NCBI GenBank assembly: GCA_020442465.1
Contig: JAGRJY010000108.1
Span: 363,313-427,312, forward strand
DNA from: Lysobacterales bacterium
GTDB lineage: Bacteria; Pseudomonadota; Gammaproteobacteria; Xanthomonadales; Xanthomonadaceae
DNA length: 64,000 bases
Direction: 5' to 3'
In this document: piece by piece, positions 47,546 through 56,409 of the stretch
Numbering within the stretch: position 1 is the first letter of the stretch
Layout of the letters: each line of letters starts with the position of its first letter
Notes under the pieces: generated by a model
Told to the model about the DNA's origin: nothing
The model's input: the letters and a program-made list of their open reading frames with translations, nothing else
The model's database searches: none
Translations under genes and position numbers: made by a program

Positions 47546-48526
47546 TCAGCGTTTCGGCAGCACCGTCATCGGATCGATCGGCTTGCCGCGCCGCCGCACC
47601 TCGAAGTGCAGCATGTCGCGGCTGGCGCCGCTGCGCCCCATCTCCGCGATGCGCTGACCGGCCCTGACCGCGTCGCCCTCGGCGACCAGGCGCTTGCGGT
47701 TGTGCCCGTAGGCCGAGAGCCAGCCTTCGCTGTGCTTGACGATAATCAGCTCGCCGTAGCCGATCAGCCCGGACCCCGAATACACGACCACGCCATCCGC
47801 GGCGACCTCGACCGCGTCACCGGCGGCCCCGGCGATGTTGATGCCCTGCCGGGTGGGATCGCCACTCGCAAAGGTGCCGACGATCTTGCCGGCAGCCGGC
47901 CAGCGCCAACGTACCGCGTCGTCCGCAGGCAGCGCCGCGGTCGCCGCGGGCTTGCCGGCGGCCGGCACGGACGGCGTCGCCGCGGGAGGAGGTACAACTT
48001 GCGCCGTCGCGGGCTTGCTCCCCGGCTGCGCGACCGGCGCGGTGGCAGGCGCCTTGGGCGGCAGCGTAGCCGGAGGTTTGCCCGGCGCGGGTTCGCGGAT
48101 CACGTTCTCCACCACACCGCCCGAGCGTGCCGTCGGGTGGGGAGGCTTCGCCCCCGCCGTCGTTGTGTGGGCCTGACCCGCAGCGTTCGACGCCGAGGGC
48201 GGCAGCGTATTGCGGGCGCGCTGCTGTCCAAGCTGCAGCTGCTGGCCGACGTAAATGGTGTACGGCGCGGCGATGTGATTGAGCTGCGCCAGCTCCCGGT
48301 AGTCCATGCCGTGTTTGAAGGCGATGCCGTACAGGGTGTCGCCGGAGGCAACCCGGTAGACTCCTTCGCGCTCCCCGCCCGGCTGAACCAGCTCGACGCC
48401 CTCGGCGGGCTCCACCCGCACCGAGCGTTCGGGCGCACAACCGGCGAGCAGCAGCGCGACGACCAGGCTGCCAAGCCACACCGAGGCACGCCAGATTGCC
48501 GGGCTCCGGGGCGATCCGGCCATCAT
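47546..48526 (-). CDS. nlpD: NlpD-like lipoprotein, LysM plus degenerate M23 domain
   Basis: An outer-membrane lipoprotein that in E. coli activates amidase AmiC during division. The lipobox LLAGC places the lipidated cysteine at about 30. A LysM domain spans about 50-98 (SGDTLYGIAFKHGMDY), then a long Pro/Ala linker, then the LytM/M23 domain at about 215-326. The catalytic H-x-G-x-D position reads NIAGAAGD, as in NlpD (DIAGSKGQ), so it should bind but not cut peptidoglycan. The start overlaps the yqaA stop. rpoS does not follow. Confidence 0.92.
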   Translation of the reverse strand: MMAGSPRSPAIWRASVWLGSLVVALLLAGCAPERSVRVEPAEGVELVQPGGEREGVYRVASGDTLYGIAFKHGMDYRELAQLNHIAAPYTIYVGQQLQLGQQRARNTLPPSASNAAGQAHTTTAGAKPPHPTARSGGVVENVIREPAPGKPPATLPPKAPATAPVAQPGSKPATAQVVPPPAATPSVPAAGKPAATAALPADDAVRWRWPAAGKIVGTFASGDPTRQGINIAGAAGDAVEVAADGVVVYSGSGLIGYGELIIVKHSEGWLSAYGHNRKRLVAEGDAVRAGQRIAEMGRSGASRDMLHFEVRRRGKPIDPMTVLPKR

Positions 48527-49110
48527 GGACGCTGCCATTCCCACCAGGCCAGGCCGACCACGACCAGCAGCACAGCGACCCAGCCCAGTGCTTCGACGTA
48601 GCGACGCAGGGTTTTCTCCATGCGTGCCCCGCCCCAGGCCATCAGCCCGGTCACCAGAAAAAAACGTCCCCCTCGACCGACCAGCGACGCGAGCAGGAAC
48701 GGCAGCAGACCGATTCCCGTGGCTCCGGCGGCGATGGTGAAGACCTTGTAGGGAATCGGCGTGAACCCCGCGAGGAAGACAATCCAGAATCCGTATTGCT
48801 GGAACAGCCCGCTGACCTCGGCGAACGTCTCGGCCTTGCCCAGGCGCTCGACCAGCGGCCAGATGGCATCGAGGGCTAGCCAGCCGAGCGCATAGCCGAG
48901 CAGACCTCCCACTACCGATGCCACGGTGCAGATCAGTGCAAACCGCCACCATCCTGACGGTCGCGCCAGAGTCATCGGCGCCAGCATGACATCCGGCGGC
49001 ACCGGAAAGATGACCGACTCGGCAACGCTCAACGCCGCCATGTAGCGCTCGGCGTGGCGATGACCGGCCAGACGCAGGGCGGTGTCGTACAGCGGGGCAA
49101 ACAGCCGCAT
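48523..49110 (-). CDS. yqaA: DedA-family membrane protein YqaA
   Basis: A 195-residue inner-membrane protein of the SNARE-associated/DedA-like (VTT) superfamily, with about five hydrophobic segments. The motif FTPIPYKVFTIAAG and the following arginine-glycine segment GRGGRF are characteristic. Relatives take part in lipid scrambling or undecaprenyl phosphate recycling; this branch is uncharacterised. It is joined to pcm by TGATG and to nlpD by a 4-bp overlap. Confidence 0.88.
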   Translation of the reverse strand: MRLFAPLYDTALRLAGHRHAERYMAALSVAESVIFPVPPDVMLAPMTLARPSGWWRFALICTVASVVGGLLGYALGWLALDAIWPLVERLGKAETFAEVSGLFQQYGFWIVFLAGFTPIPYKVFTIAAGATGIGLLPFLLASLVGRGGRFFLVTGLMAWGGARMEKTLRRYVEALGWVAVLLVVVGLAWWEWQRP

Positions 49111-49787
49111 CAGCGCACGCCTGCCAGAAGCGGAACGAATGCGACATCGGCCAGCGTTTCCTGCGACACCCGGTCGCCCTCGCGGCGGTAGCGTCGGAGC
49201 TGCTGCAGGCCGCTGGGTCCGATGGGCGCGATCAATGTGCCGCCGTCAGCCAGCTGATCGAACAGCGCCGGGTCGACGGATTCGCCGGCCGCTGTGACGA
49301 TGATGCCGTCAAACGGCGCGTACTCGGCCCAGCCTGCACGACCGTCGTCGTAACGACTGCGGACGTTCTCGATGCCAAGCTTGCGGAACCGTCGCCGCGC
49401 CGCGCGCAGCAGTTCGTCGATGCGCTCGACGGTGTAGACCTCGGCCACCAGGGAGGCCAGCACGGCAGCCTGATAGCCCGAGCCCGTGCCGACTTCGAGC
49501 ACGCGCGCCGGCAGGCCGTGCTCGATCAGCGCCTCGGTCATCCGAGCCACCACCCACGGCTGCGAGATCGTCTGTCCGAGTCCGATCGGCAACGCCGTGT
49601 CTTCGTAAGCGCGGCTGGCGAGCGCCTCGTCGATAAAGAGGTGCCGGGGCAGCAGGCGCATCACTTCGAGCACACGGGTGTCGCCAATGCCTTCAGTGCG
49701 GAGTCGCTCGATCAACCTGTCGCGAGCACGCTGCGAGGTCATGCCCAGACCCTGCACCGCCGTGGACATGCGATACACCGGCGTCAT
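49110..49787 (-). CDS. pcm: Protein-L-isoaspartate O-methyltransferase
   Basis: Repairs isoaspartyl residues in aged proteins using SAM. The conserved region [20 protein letters not shown] precedes motif [16 protein letters not shown], and [10 protein letters not shown] follows. 225 residues from the ATG at 49787, which overlaps the surE stop; an ATG 15 codons later gives a length closer to E. coli (208). It is part of surE-pcm-yqaA-nlpD. Confidence 0.95.
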   Translation of the reverse strand: MTPVYRMSTAVQGLGMTSQRARDRLIERLRTEGIGDTRVLEVMRLLPRHLFIDEALASRAYEDTALPIGLGQTISQPWVVARMTEALIEHGLPARVLEVGTGSGYQAAVLASLVAEVYTVERIDELLRAARRRFRKLGIENVRSRYDDGRAGWAEYAPFDGIIVTAAGESVDPALFDQLADGGTLIAPIGPSGLQQLRRYRREGDRVSQETLADVAFVPLLAGVR

Positions 49788-50557
49788 GCGCGCCGCCCTG
49801 CTTCCAGCGCAGCCACCCAGCTGGAGACCTTCTCCAGCGCCTGGTAACGCGTCAGGTCGACGTGAATGGGCGTGATCGAGATGAAGCCCATGCGCACGGC
49901 GTGAAAATCCGTCCCCTGCCCGGCATCCTGCTCGGCCCCGGCCGGACCGATCCAGTAGATCGGCCGTCCGCGCGGATCCGTCTGCTTGACGCAGGGCTCG
50001 GCGCGGTGACGTTGTCCTAGCCGGGTGACCTCGTAGCCGAGGATCTCAGCCCAAGGGCGATCCGGCACGTTCACGTTGAGGATGGTGTCGGCGGGCAGCG
50101 GGTCGACCACAAGCCTGGCCATGATCTCGCTCGCCGCGCGTGCCGCCGACTCGAAGTGACCGGCGCGGCTCTCGCCCGTGGCCAGCGACATCGCGAGCGC
50201 CGGCAACCCCAGGAACCGGCCCTCCATCGCGGCCGCCACCGTGCCCGAATAGATCACGTCGTCGCCGAGGTTGGCAAAGTTGTTGATGCCCGAGACCACG
50301 ATGTCCGGTTCGCGTTCAAGCAGACCGGTGAGCGCCAGGTGCACACAGTCGGTCGGCGTGCCGGCCACGCTGTAGACGTCATCCCCCACGCGCTTCAGGC
50401 GCAGTGGAGCATCGAGCGTAAGCGAATTGCTGGCACCGCTTCGATCGCGGTCCGGAGCCACCACGGTGACCGCGTGCCCGACTTCCCGCAGATGTTGAGC
50501 GAGCGTACGAATGCCGGGGGCGTCCACGCCATCATCGTTGCTGACCAGTACGCGCAT
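49784..50557 (-). CDS. surE: 5'/3'-nucleotidase SurE
   Basis: A metal-dependent nucleotidase/exopolyphosphatase linked to stationary-phase survival. The metal site is SNDDG at residues 6-10, with the [19 protein letters not shown] segment near 86-104; most relatives have NAG or NHG where NNF stands here. 257 residues from the ATG at 50557, preceded by AAGGAA. First gene of the surE-pcm-yqaA-nlpD operon. The 318-bp gap to the divergent phaR (50558-50875) holds only GC-rich sequence and no clear promoter. Confidence 0.95.
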   Translation of the reverse strand: MRVLVSNDDGVDAPGIRTLAQHLREVGHAVTVVAPDRDRSGASNSLTLDAPLRLKRVGDDVYSVAGTPTDCVHLALTGLLEREPDIVVSGINNFANLGDDVIYSGTVAAAMEGRFLGLPALAMSLATGESRAGHFESAARAASEIMARLVVDPLPADTILNVNVPDRPWAEILGYEVTRLGQRHRAEPCVKQTDPRGRPIYWIGPAGAEQDAGQGTDFHAVRMGFISITPIHVDLTRYQALEKVSSWVAALEAGRRA

Positions 50558-50875
50558 CGGCGAGAAACATTCCTTTCGATCGAGCCGCTTGGCGGCATCG
50601 TAAAGGGCGGCATTTTGCCATGCCCACGGTTGGCCCGCGGATTCGCCGTCGGAAGCAGCCGCCCAAGGCACACCGGGGACACGCCGCAACCCGCTGTGCC
50701 GTCGGCGCACGGTGCCGGCGCAGGACAGCTGCGATCACCGCGTCCACCGGGCAACCACCTCTGCGCCGAGCGCCACGCGGAGCGGATGTGCCGGGAGGGT
50801 GCCGCCGCCGGGCCGGTTGCAAGCGCGCGCCTGCTGCGCGATGCTGCGCCGCAACCAAGGGAGGCCTGGGCATTC

Positions 50876-51379
50876 ATGAGCGCAACGCGCATCATCAAGA
50901 AGTATCCGAATCGTCGGCTCTACGACACCGACATTTCCAGCTACATCACACTCGAGGATGTTCGCCAGCTCATCATCGATGGCGTCGACTTTGAAGTCCG
51001 CGATGCCAAGTCCGGCGAAGACCTCACCCGCACCGTGCTGCTTCAAATCATCAGCGAGCACGAAGAACGCGGCCAGCCGATGTTCTCGACGCGTCTGCTC
51101 AGCCAGATCATCCGCTTCTACGGCGACTCGCTGCAGGGCTTCATGGGCAGCTACCTGGAACGCAGCATGCAGCAGTTTCTCGATCAGCAGAACCAGTTTC
51201 GGGCGCAGCTGAGCAACCTGCTCGGGCAGACGCCCTGGACCATGCTCAACCAGCTTGCCGAACGCAACTTCGAAACCTGGACGAAGATGCAGACCTCGCT
51301 GCTTTCCGGCTTGCGCAACCAGAACGCCACGCCTCCGAGCGAGGAAGGTGGCAAGCAGAGCAAGACCGGCCGCCGCTAG
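50876..51379 (+). CDS. phaR: PHA synthesis regulator PhaR
   Basis: A DNA-binding repressor that senses polyhydroxyalkanoate and controls phasin and PHA genes. The N-terminal PHB_acc_N domain reads IIKKYPNRRLYDTDISSYIT. The PHB_acc region follows, with FYGDSLQGFMGSYLERSMQQ. The Gln-rich tail may bind granules. 167 residues; the strong ribosome-binding site AAGGGAGG lies 12 bases upstream. No PHA synthase or phasin gene is in the window, so its targets lie elsewhere. Confidence 0.93.
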   Translation: MSATRIIKKYPNRRLYDTDISSYITLEDVRQLIIDGVDFEVRDAKSGEDLTRTVLLQIISEHEERGQPMFSTRLLSQIIRFYGDSLQGFMGSYLERSMQQFLDQQNQFRAQLSNLLGQTPWTMLNQLAERNFETWTKMQTSLLSGLRNQNATPPSEEGGKQSKTGRR

Positions 51380-51421
51380 CGGCGGCAGGTCGAGCGCGAT
51401 CCCGGTGAACGGCCGGCGCGG

Positions 51422-52057
51422 CTACGCCGCGTCGGCGATGCGCCAAAGGTAGGAACAGGCCAGGCTGCGGTACGGCGCCCACACTGCACCCAGTTCCATC
51501 GTCTGCTTCGGCGTCGGCATCTCGGCCAGCCCCCGCAACCGAGCAACGCCTTTTCGGATGCCCAGATCGTCGACCGGAAACACATCCGGGCGACCGAGCC
51601 GGGACATCAGCAACATCTCGACCGTCCATCGACCGATGCCGCGCACCGTCACCAGGCGCTCGACGATGGCGTCTTCCGGCAGTCGGTTCAATTCGGCAGT
51701 TCGCGGCAGCTCGCCGTCGAGAGCGCGCGCGCACAAGTCACGCAGCGCAAGCGACTTGTTCCGTGAGACGCCGCAAGACCGCAAGGCCTCGTCGCTCAGC
51801 GACGTGATGCGGTCGGCGCGCAGTACGCGACCACCGCACGCCCGCTCGACCCGGCCCACGATCGTCGCCGCGGCCTTGCCGCTGAGCTGCTGGAACAGGA
51901 TGGCCCGCGCGAGCGCATCGACGAGATCGAAACGCTGGGTCCAACGCGGGTCGGCGGACATCGGTCCGATCCGGCGGATCCAGCGCTTGAGTTCAGGATC
52001 GACCGCACGCAGATGTCGGTGTGCGGTGTCGACACAATAGCCGCGCGGCACCGTCAT
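51422..52057 (-). CDS. DNA-3-methyladenine glycosylase (AlkA-like, HhH-GPD)
   Basis: A 211-residue base-excision glycosylase removing alkylated purines. The FQQLSGKAAATI segment and the helix-hairpin-helix VRGIGRWTVEM lead to the catalytic aspartate pair D163-D164 in FPVDDLGI. It lacks the extra N-terminal domain of E. coli AlkA, as short family members do. The ATG at 52057 overlaps the DUF423 stop, so it is the last gene of the ABC/DUF4340 operon. Confidence 0.93.
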   Translation of the reverse strand: MTVPRGYCVDTAHRHLRAVDPELKRWIRRIGPMSADPRWTQRFDLVDALARAILFQQLSGKAAATIVGRVERACGGRVLRADRITSLSDEALRSCGVSRNKSLALRDLCARALDGELPRTAELNRLPEDAIVERLVTVRGIGRWTVEMLLMSRLGRPDVFPVDDLGIRKGVARLRGLAEMPTPKQTMELGAVWAPYRSLACSYLWRIADAA

Positions 52058-52461
52058 GGCGCCGCGTTCCGGCGCTCGGCCCGAGGCCAGACCGCCCAAC
52101 CTGCCAGGGCCAACCAGCTGAGGATCATCGCGCTGCCGCCCCACGGCGCGAAGCGCGTCGCGCCCGGCCAGAATGGCGCGAGCACGAGGGCGATCACGAA
52201 CAGCCAGGCGCCGGACAGCAGGGTCACCACCAGCCAGCGGGCCCGGCCTGTGGCCCACCGCAACAGGGCGATGACGGCCACCGCATGCATCAGCCCCTGG
52301 CTCGCCGCACTCTGCAGACGAACCACCTGTTGTGGCCCCGCGGCATGGGCAGCCATCGCCGCCAGGGCGACGCTCAGACCCGCCAGCAGGCAGGCCAGGC
52401 CGAACACAGGACCGGGCCGCGGCAAGCGGCCCTGCACAGCGTCCCCGGCCGTGGGCGACAT
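52054..52461 (-). CDS. DUF423 membrane protein (YgdD-like)
   Basis: A 135-residue protein with four hydrophobic helices. The motif MAAHAAG lies at the end of the first helix, QSAASQGLMHAVAVI in the second and RFAPWGGSAMILSWLAL in the last, typical of DUF423. Function unknown. The ATG at 52461 is preceded by a TTG that could also start. Three bases separate it from DUF4340 and a 4-bp overlap joins it to the glycosylase. Confidence 0.9.
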   Translation of the reverse strand: MSPTAGDAVQGRLPRPGPVFGLACLLAGLSVALAAMAAHAAGPQQVVRLQSAASQGLMHAVAVIALLRWATGRARWLVVTLLSGAWLFVIALVLAPFWPGATRFAPWGGSAMILSWLALAGWAVWPRAERRNAAP

Positions 52462-52464
52462 CAA

Positions 52465-53805
52465 TCAGCCTCTTGGCTTCAGATAGTCTTCGAGCTTGCG
52501 CTCGACGTTGGCCGACTTGTGCGTCGGAATCTGGAAACGGCGCCCCTCGAAACGGCCGACCAGCTGCGCCAGCTCGTCCCGGATCGCCTGCTCCCGCTCC
52601 GCCCGGTCGGCGACGGGATCACGCACGGCCAGCGGCGCATCGGCGGCAACTCCGGTCGGCTCAGAAGTGGCCACAACAGCATCGGCATCGCTTCCGGTGT
52701 CACTCGCAAGCGCTGCCACGCTGGCCGAATCGGTGGCGCCGTCGGTGTCCTGCGGGGCCACCTCTTCACCAGGCACGCCATCCGCATTGGTCGCTTCGGC
52801 TGCGCTGCCCTCCGCCGTGCCGTCCGCGGCCTCAGCCGCGGACATCGCTTCGGCGTTGAGGCGTGCCTGCTGTGATTCCCACGCCATACTGGCCTTGGCC
52901 TGTTCCTCCGCGATCGCGGCGGACATCGCCGCTTCATCCAGCGACGCCGAGAACCGCGCCCAGGACTTGTCGTCCTGTTTCCACACGCCGACATCGATGA
53001 CCAGACCGTCCACCGAGCGGAACTGCAGCGTCCAGGTCGCCTGCGGCGTACCTTCGTCCGCGGCGACGTCCTCCATGCGCAGGTCCTGCAGCCAGCCGGC
53101 GACCGAGTCGGCGATGTAGTCGCTTGCCACCTCGCGTCCTTTGGGCAGGTTCACGAGCTTGAAATCCCCGGAAGCCTCGTCATCGGCCTTGATCTCGACC
53201 ACGTCCTTGCCGGTGGTCACATGCACCGACGCGACGCGCGGCATCTTGATGTCGGTGAGCGCGCGGTCGAGCCAGTTCGCGGTCTGGGTCTCCACCGCGA
53301 CATTGCTGTCGATCAGCCACGACTGCGGGTCGTCCGCGCCGCGCACATAGGTGCCTTCGCCGCGCGTGGTGTTGTCGCCGACGATCAGGCGGATCGGATC
53401 GCCCGCGCCGCGCAGTTCCACCAGGGCGCCGCGCGCGTCCGCCTGATCGAGCGACTCGACGCCCAAGCGGCTGTAGAGTTCCGGGTTGTCCGTTTTCTGC
53501 TCGATCTGGCGCGCTCGTGCGAGCGTGAGGAGGAACTTGCGCAGTGCCGCCTCATCGGCGGGATAGGCGCGTTCCTCCAGGGTCCAGCGCTCGGCGCCGC
53601 GCTTCAGGGTCGCGACCGTGCCGGAGGCAGTGCAAATCACCACCTCCTCGAGCTTGGGCATCCGCTCGATCAGGCCAGGCACCGCCGGCCCAGTCACTTC
53701 GGCAGCCGACTGGGGGGCGCGCCGGTTGGCGACGAGCAGCGCGGCCACGCAGATCGCCAGCGCACCGAAGGACAAAGCGAGCAGCTTGTTCGAACGCGGG
53801 GTCAT
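52465..53805 (-). CDS. DUF4340 membrane-anchored protein
   Basis: A 446-residue protein with an N-terminal signal anchor (about 9-27). The DUF4340 beta-rich domain repeats follow: EEVVICTASGTVATLKRGAE, then LYSRLGVESLDQADARG. A low-complexity A/E/D/T-rich segment (about 290-390) interrupts the C-terminal part, which ends with DYLKPRG. DUF4340 genes commonly follow GldG-type genes, suggesting a periplasmic accessory part of the exporter. Ribosome-binding site AAGGAGG. The start overlaps the GldG-like stop. Confidence 0.85.
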   Translation of the reverse strand: MTPRSNKLLALSFGALAICVAALLVANRRAPQSAAEVTGPAVPGLIERMPKLEEVVICTASGTVATLKRGAERWTLEERAYPADEAALRKFLLTLARARQIEQKTDNPELYSRLGVESLDQADARGALVELRGAGDPIRLIVGDNTTRGEGTYVRGADDPQSWLIDSNVAVETQTANWLDRALTDIKMPRVASVHVTTGKDVVEIKADDEASGDFKLVNLPKGREVASDYIADSVAGWLQDLRMEDVAADEGTPQATWTLQFRSVDGLVIDVGVWKQDDKSWARFSASLDEAAMSAAIAEEQAKASMAWESQQARLNAEAMSAAEAADGTAEGSAAEATNADGVPGEEVAPQDTDGATDSASVAALASDTGSDADAVVATSEPTGVAADAPLAVRDPVADRAEREQAIRDELAQLVGRFEGRRFQIPTHKSANVERKLEDYLKPRG

Positions 53806-55664
53806 GCACGAGCCTCCTTGCGGCGACGGGCACGCATCCACGCGAAGCCTGCGGCGAACAGCGTCAGCAGCAGCGGCATGGCGACGATGTTGAGGAACTT
53901 CAGTCGCGCGCCGAGCGACTCGATGTCGGCATCAAGCTGGTGGCGCACCTGGCGCAATTCCTTGCGAATGCGCAGCTTCTCGGCCTGGAATCGTTCCAGC
54001 TCGGCGCCCTGCTCGTCGGTCAGCAAATTGGATCCGGCGTCGCTGCGCGTCGACTGCAGTTCAGTGAGGTTGCGCTCGGTCTCGGCAAGCTCACGCTGCA
54101 GTTCCTGCTCCTTGCTGCGGAACTGATCGTCCGCGGCACGCTTGAGCGCCTCGACCGTATCGAACGGGCGCGCCGAGCTCGGCCGCGTGCGCACCTTGAT
54201 CAGGTCGCTGGCGCCGACGAGGTTGTCGACCGCGTTGATGACGAAGTCGCCGTTGTTCGCGAACGGGTTGAGCACACGCTGGCCGAAGAACGGCTGCACC
54301 TGCACCCACATGCGATCGGCGAACAGGTCGGTGTCGCCGACCAGCACGATGTTGGCGTCGCCCTCGCTCACGGCCAGATGACCCTCACCCGAACGATCGG
54401 GAAACGCGGTCTTGACCTTGCCGGTGATGCGGGCGGCGAGCACATAGATTTCGCCAGTCGGAGTGAATCCGTCGAACAGGGTCGAGGGATCAGGCAGGAA
54501 CTGCACGCGGTCCACCGAAGAAGTGGCGCTGACCGAACTGCTCTGCGCCAGCGCCTCGAACTGCGTCTCGGCGCCGTCGGCGGCGACGAAGTGACCTGCA
54601 GTGGAGAGGTTCACCGCTTCAATCTGCGCCGACACCACGTCGTCCTGGTTCATCGAGTCGACGCCCAGCCCGATCAGGGCGAGGTGGCGCACCGGGCCCT
54701 GGTCGGGCCGCACCTGGATCTGCAGCGCATTTTGCGCATCGAGCACGACCCGATCAGCGCTGAAACGCACGCCCCAGGCCTTGAACAGCTCGGGCAGGTC
54801 CGAGGCCTTGTTCTCGAACATGGCCTGGGTGGGGTCGACGCCGCGGCCGGCCTGCTCGAGTTCGGCGTGCGGGTCGACGAACACCAGCAGCCGTCCACCA
54901 CGCAGCACGAACTGGTCGATGGCGTACATCGTGTCGCTCGACAGTCCTTTCGGATGCACCAGCATCAGGGTCTGCACGTCGTCGGGAATCTTCGTGATCG
55001 TGGTCTCGAGCCGCTTGATGTCGAACATCTTGCGCAGCTCTTCGTACAGCACGACCCCTTCGGTGGGACGACCCGCGGCCGGATCGAACCCCGGGCCGAT
55101 ATCCAGCGTCGAGATCACGCCCACCACGGCCTTCTCTTCGCCGGACAGGCCGGAAATGATCTTGGCGACGTCGTACTCGAGGAACGACTCCTTGTCCGGC
55201 TGGAAGAAAGGAATCGCCATCTCACCGTCGGTGGAGTTGGTGCCCGCCAGGCCGAAGAACAGGTTGGCCGCGCCGTTGTTGATCGGAATGCCCTGCAAGC
55301 CAAACCCGGTGGCGCGGTCTTCGTCTTCGGAGAACGGCTGCGGATCGATCACCTCGAGCCGGACCTTTCCACCCGACACGGCGGCGATTTCCTCCAGCAG
55401 CTCGCGCACGCGCAGGGCGTAGGTGCGGATCTGCGGCAGATCCCGCGCAGCGTCGTCGGAAAAATAGAAGTACAGGTTGACCGGTTCTTCGAGCCGCGAG
55501 ACCACCGCACGGGTGCCCTCGGACAAGGTGTACAGGCGGTTCTGGGTCAGGTCGAGACGCCAGCCGCGGAACAGCAGGCTGATCAGCAGCACCCCGGCGA
55601 CGAACACGACGGCGACGAGGGCTAGTGTGGTGCCGGTCACGGCACGTTTCGGATTCATGCTCAT
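53802..55664 (-). CDS. GldG-like ABC transporter auxiliary protein
   Basis: A 620-residue protein of the Gld/ABC_transp_aux family. An N-terminal TM helix (about 12-32) precedes a large periplasmic domain starting RLDLTQNRLYTLSEGT. A coiled-coil (about 520-590) rich in E, R and L follows, then a C-terminal TM helix (about 594-612) with a basic tail. In Bacteroidota GldG works with GldA and GldF in gliding; proteobacterial relatives have no assigned substrate. It lies between permease and DUF4340, with the same order as other such loci. Confidence 0.9.
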   Translation of the reverse strand: MSMNPKRAVTGTTLALVAVVFVAGVLLISLLFRGWRLDLTQNRLYTLSEGTRAVVSRLEEPVNLYFYFSDDAARDLPQIRTYALRVRELLEEIAAVSGGKVRLEVIDPQPFSEDEDRATGFGLQGIPINNGAANLFFGLAGTNSTDGEMAIPFFQPDKESFLEYDVAKIISGLSGEEKAVVGVISTLDIGPGFDPAAGRPTEGVVLYEELRKMFDIKRLETTITKIPDDVQTLMLVHPKGLSSDTMYAIDQFVLRGGRLLVFVDPHAELEQAGRGVDPTQAMFENKASDLPELFKAWGVRFSADRVVLDAQNALQIQVRPDQGPVRHLALIGLGVDSMNQDDVVSAQIEAVNLSTAGHFVAADGAETQFEALAQSSSVSATSSVDRVQFLPDPSTLFDGFTPTGEIYVLAARITGKVKTAFPDRSGEGHLAVSEGDANIVLVGDTDLFADRMWVQVQPFFGQRVLNPFANNGDFVINAVDNLVGASDLIKVRTRPSSARPFDTVEALKRAADDQFRSKEQELQRELAETERNLTELQSTRSDAGSNLLTDEQGAELERFQAEKLRIRKELRQVRHQLDADIESLGARLKFLNIVAMPLLLTLFAAGFAWMRARRRKEARA

Positions 55665-55674
55665 GTGACGGTCC

Positions 55675-56409
55675 TCAGTCTGCTTTCTTCAGGTCGATCA
55701 CCAGCGCGCAGGCGTACAGCCAGCAAGCAATCGTCAGCGCGAAGAAAAGCAGATCGCGAAGGTCGATGACGCCCTTGGCAATCGCGGAGAAGTGAGTGAG
55801 AAAGCTCAGCTGCGACACAGCGTCGGCCACCACCCTCGGGAACACCGCACTCACGGCGTCCAGCACCAGCGGATAGCCGGCAAGCAGGAGCAGGAACAGC
55901 ACCAGCACGGTGAGGATGAAGGCAATGACCTGGTTGCGCGTCGTCGACGAGATGCACGCGCCGATGGCCAGGAACGCACCAGCCATCAGCAAGCTGCCGA
56001 GGTAGCTGGCCACGATCACGCCGTTGTCCGGCGAACCGAGGTAGTTGACCGTGATCCAGACCGGAAAGGTCAGGGAAAGCGCGATGGCGACAAACGCCCA
56101 GGCGGCGAGGAACTTGCCGAACACCGCCTGCCACATGGTGACCGGCAGGGTCAGCAGCAGCTCGATCGATCCGGTCTTGCGCTCTTCGCTCCAGAGCCGC
56201 ATCGACACCGCGGGAATCAGGAACAGGTAGAGCCACGGGTGGAAATTGAAGAACGGCTGCAGGTCGGCCTGGCCGCGCTCATAGAAGCCGCCAAGGTAGA
56301 ACGTCAGGGATCCGGCCAGCACGAGGAAAATCACGATGAAGATGTAGGCCAGCGGAGTGGCGAAGTAGCTGGCGAGTTCGCGGCGAAAAATGGCGACGGT
56401 GGGATTCAT
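55675..56409 (-). CDS. ABC-2 type permease (GldF-like)
   Basis: A 244-residue integral membrane protein with six hydrophobic helices. The start IFRRELASYFATPLAYIF and the segment RLWSEERKTGSIELLLTLPV are the hallmark of GldF/NosY-type permeases. The start overlaps the ATPase stop by four bases. It probably forms the membrane part of the exporter with the ATPase at 56406 and the GldG-like protein. Confidence 0.93.
   Translation of the reverse strand: MNPTVAIFRRELASYFATPLAYIFIVIFLVLAGSLTFYLGGFYERGQADLQPFFNFHPWLYLFLIPAVSMRLWSEERKTGSIELLLTLPVTMWQAVFGKFLAAWAFVAIALSLTFPVWITVNYLGSPDNGVIVASYLGSLLMAGAFLAIGACISSTTRNQVIAFILTVLVLFLLLLAGYPLVLDAVSAVFPRVVADAVSQLSFLTHFSAIAKGVIDLRDLLFFALTIACWLYACALVIDLKKAD

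Noticed and set aside
53544..55625. 693-residue open frame antisense to the GldG-like gene
   Set aside because: Composition is typical of a complement-strand shadow, and the operon on the minus strand accounts for every base.
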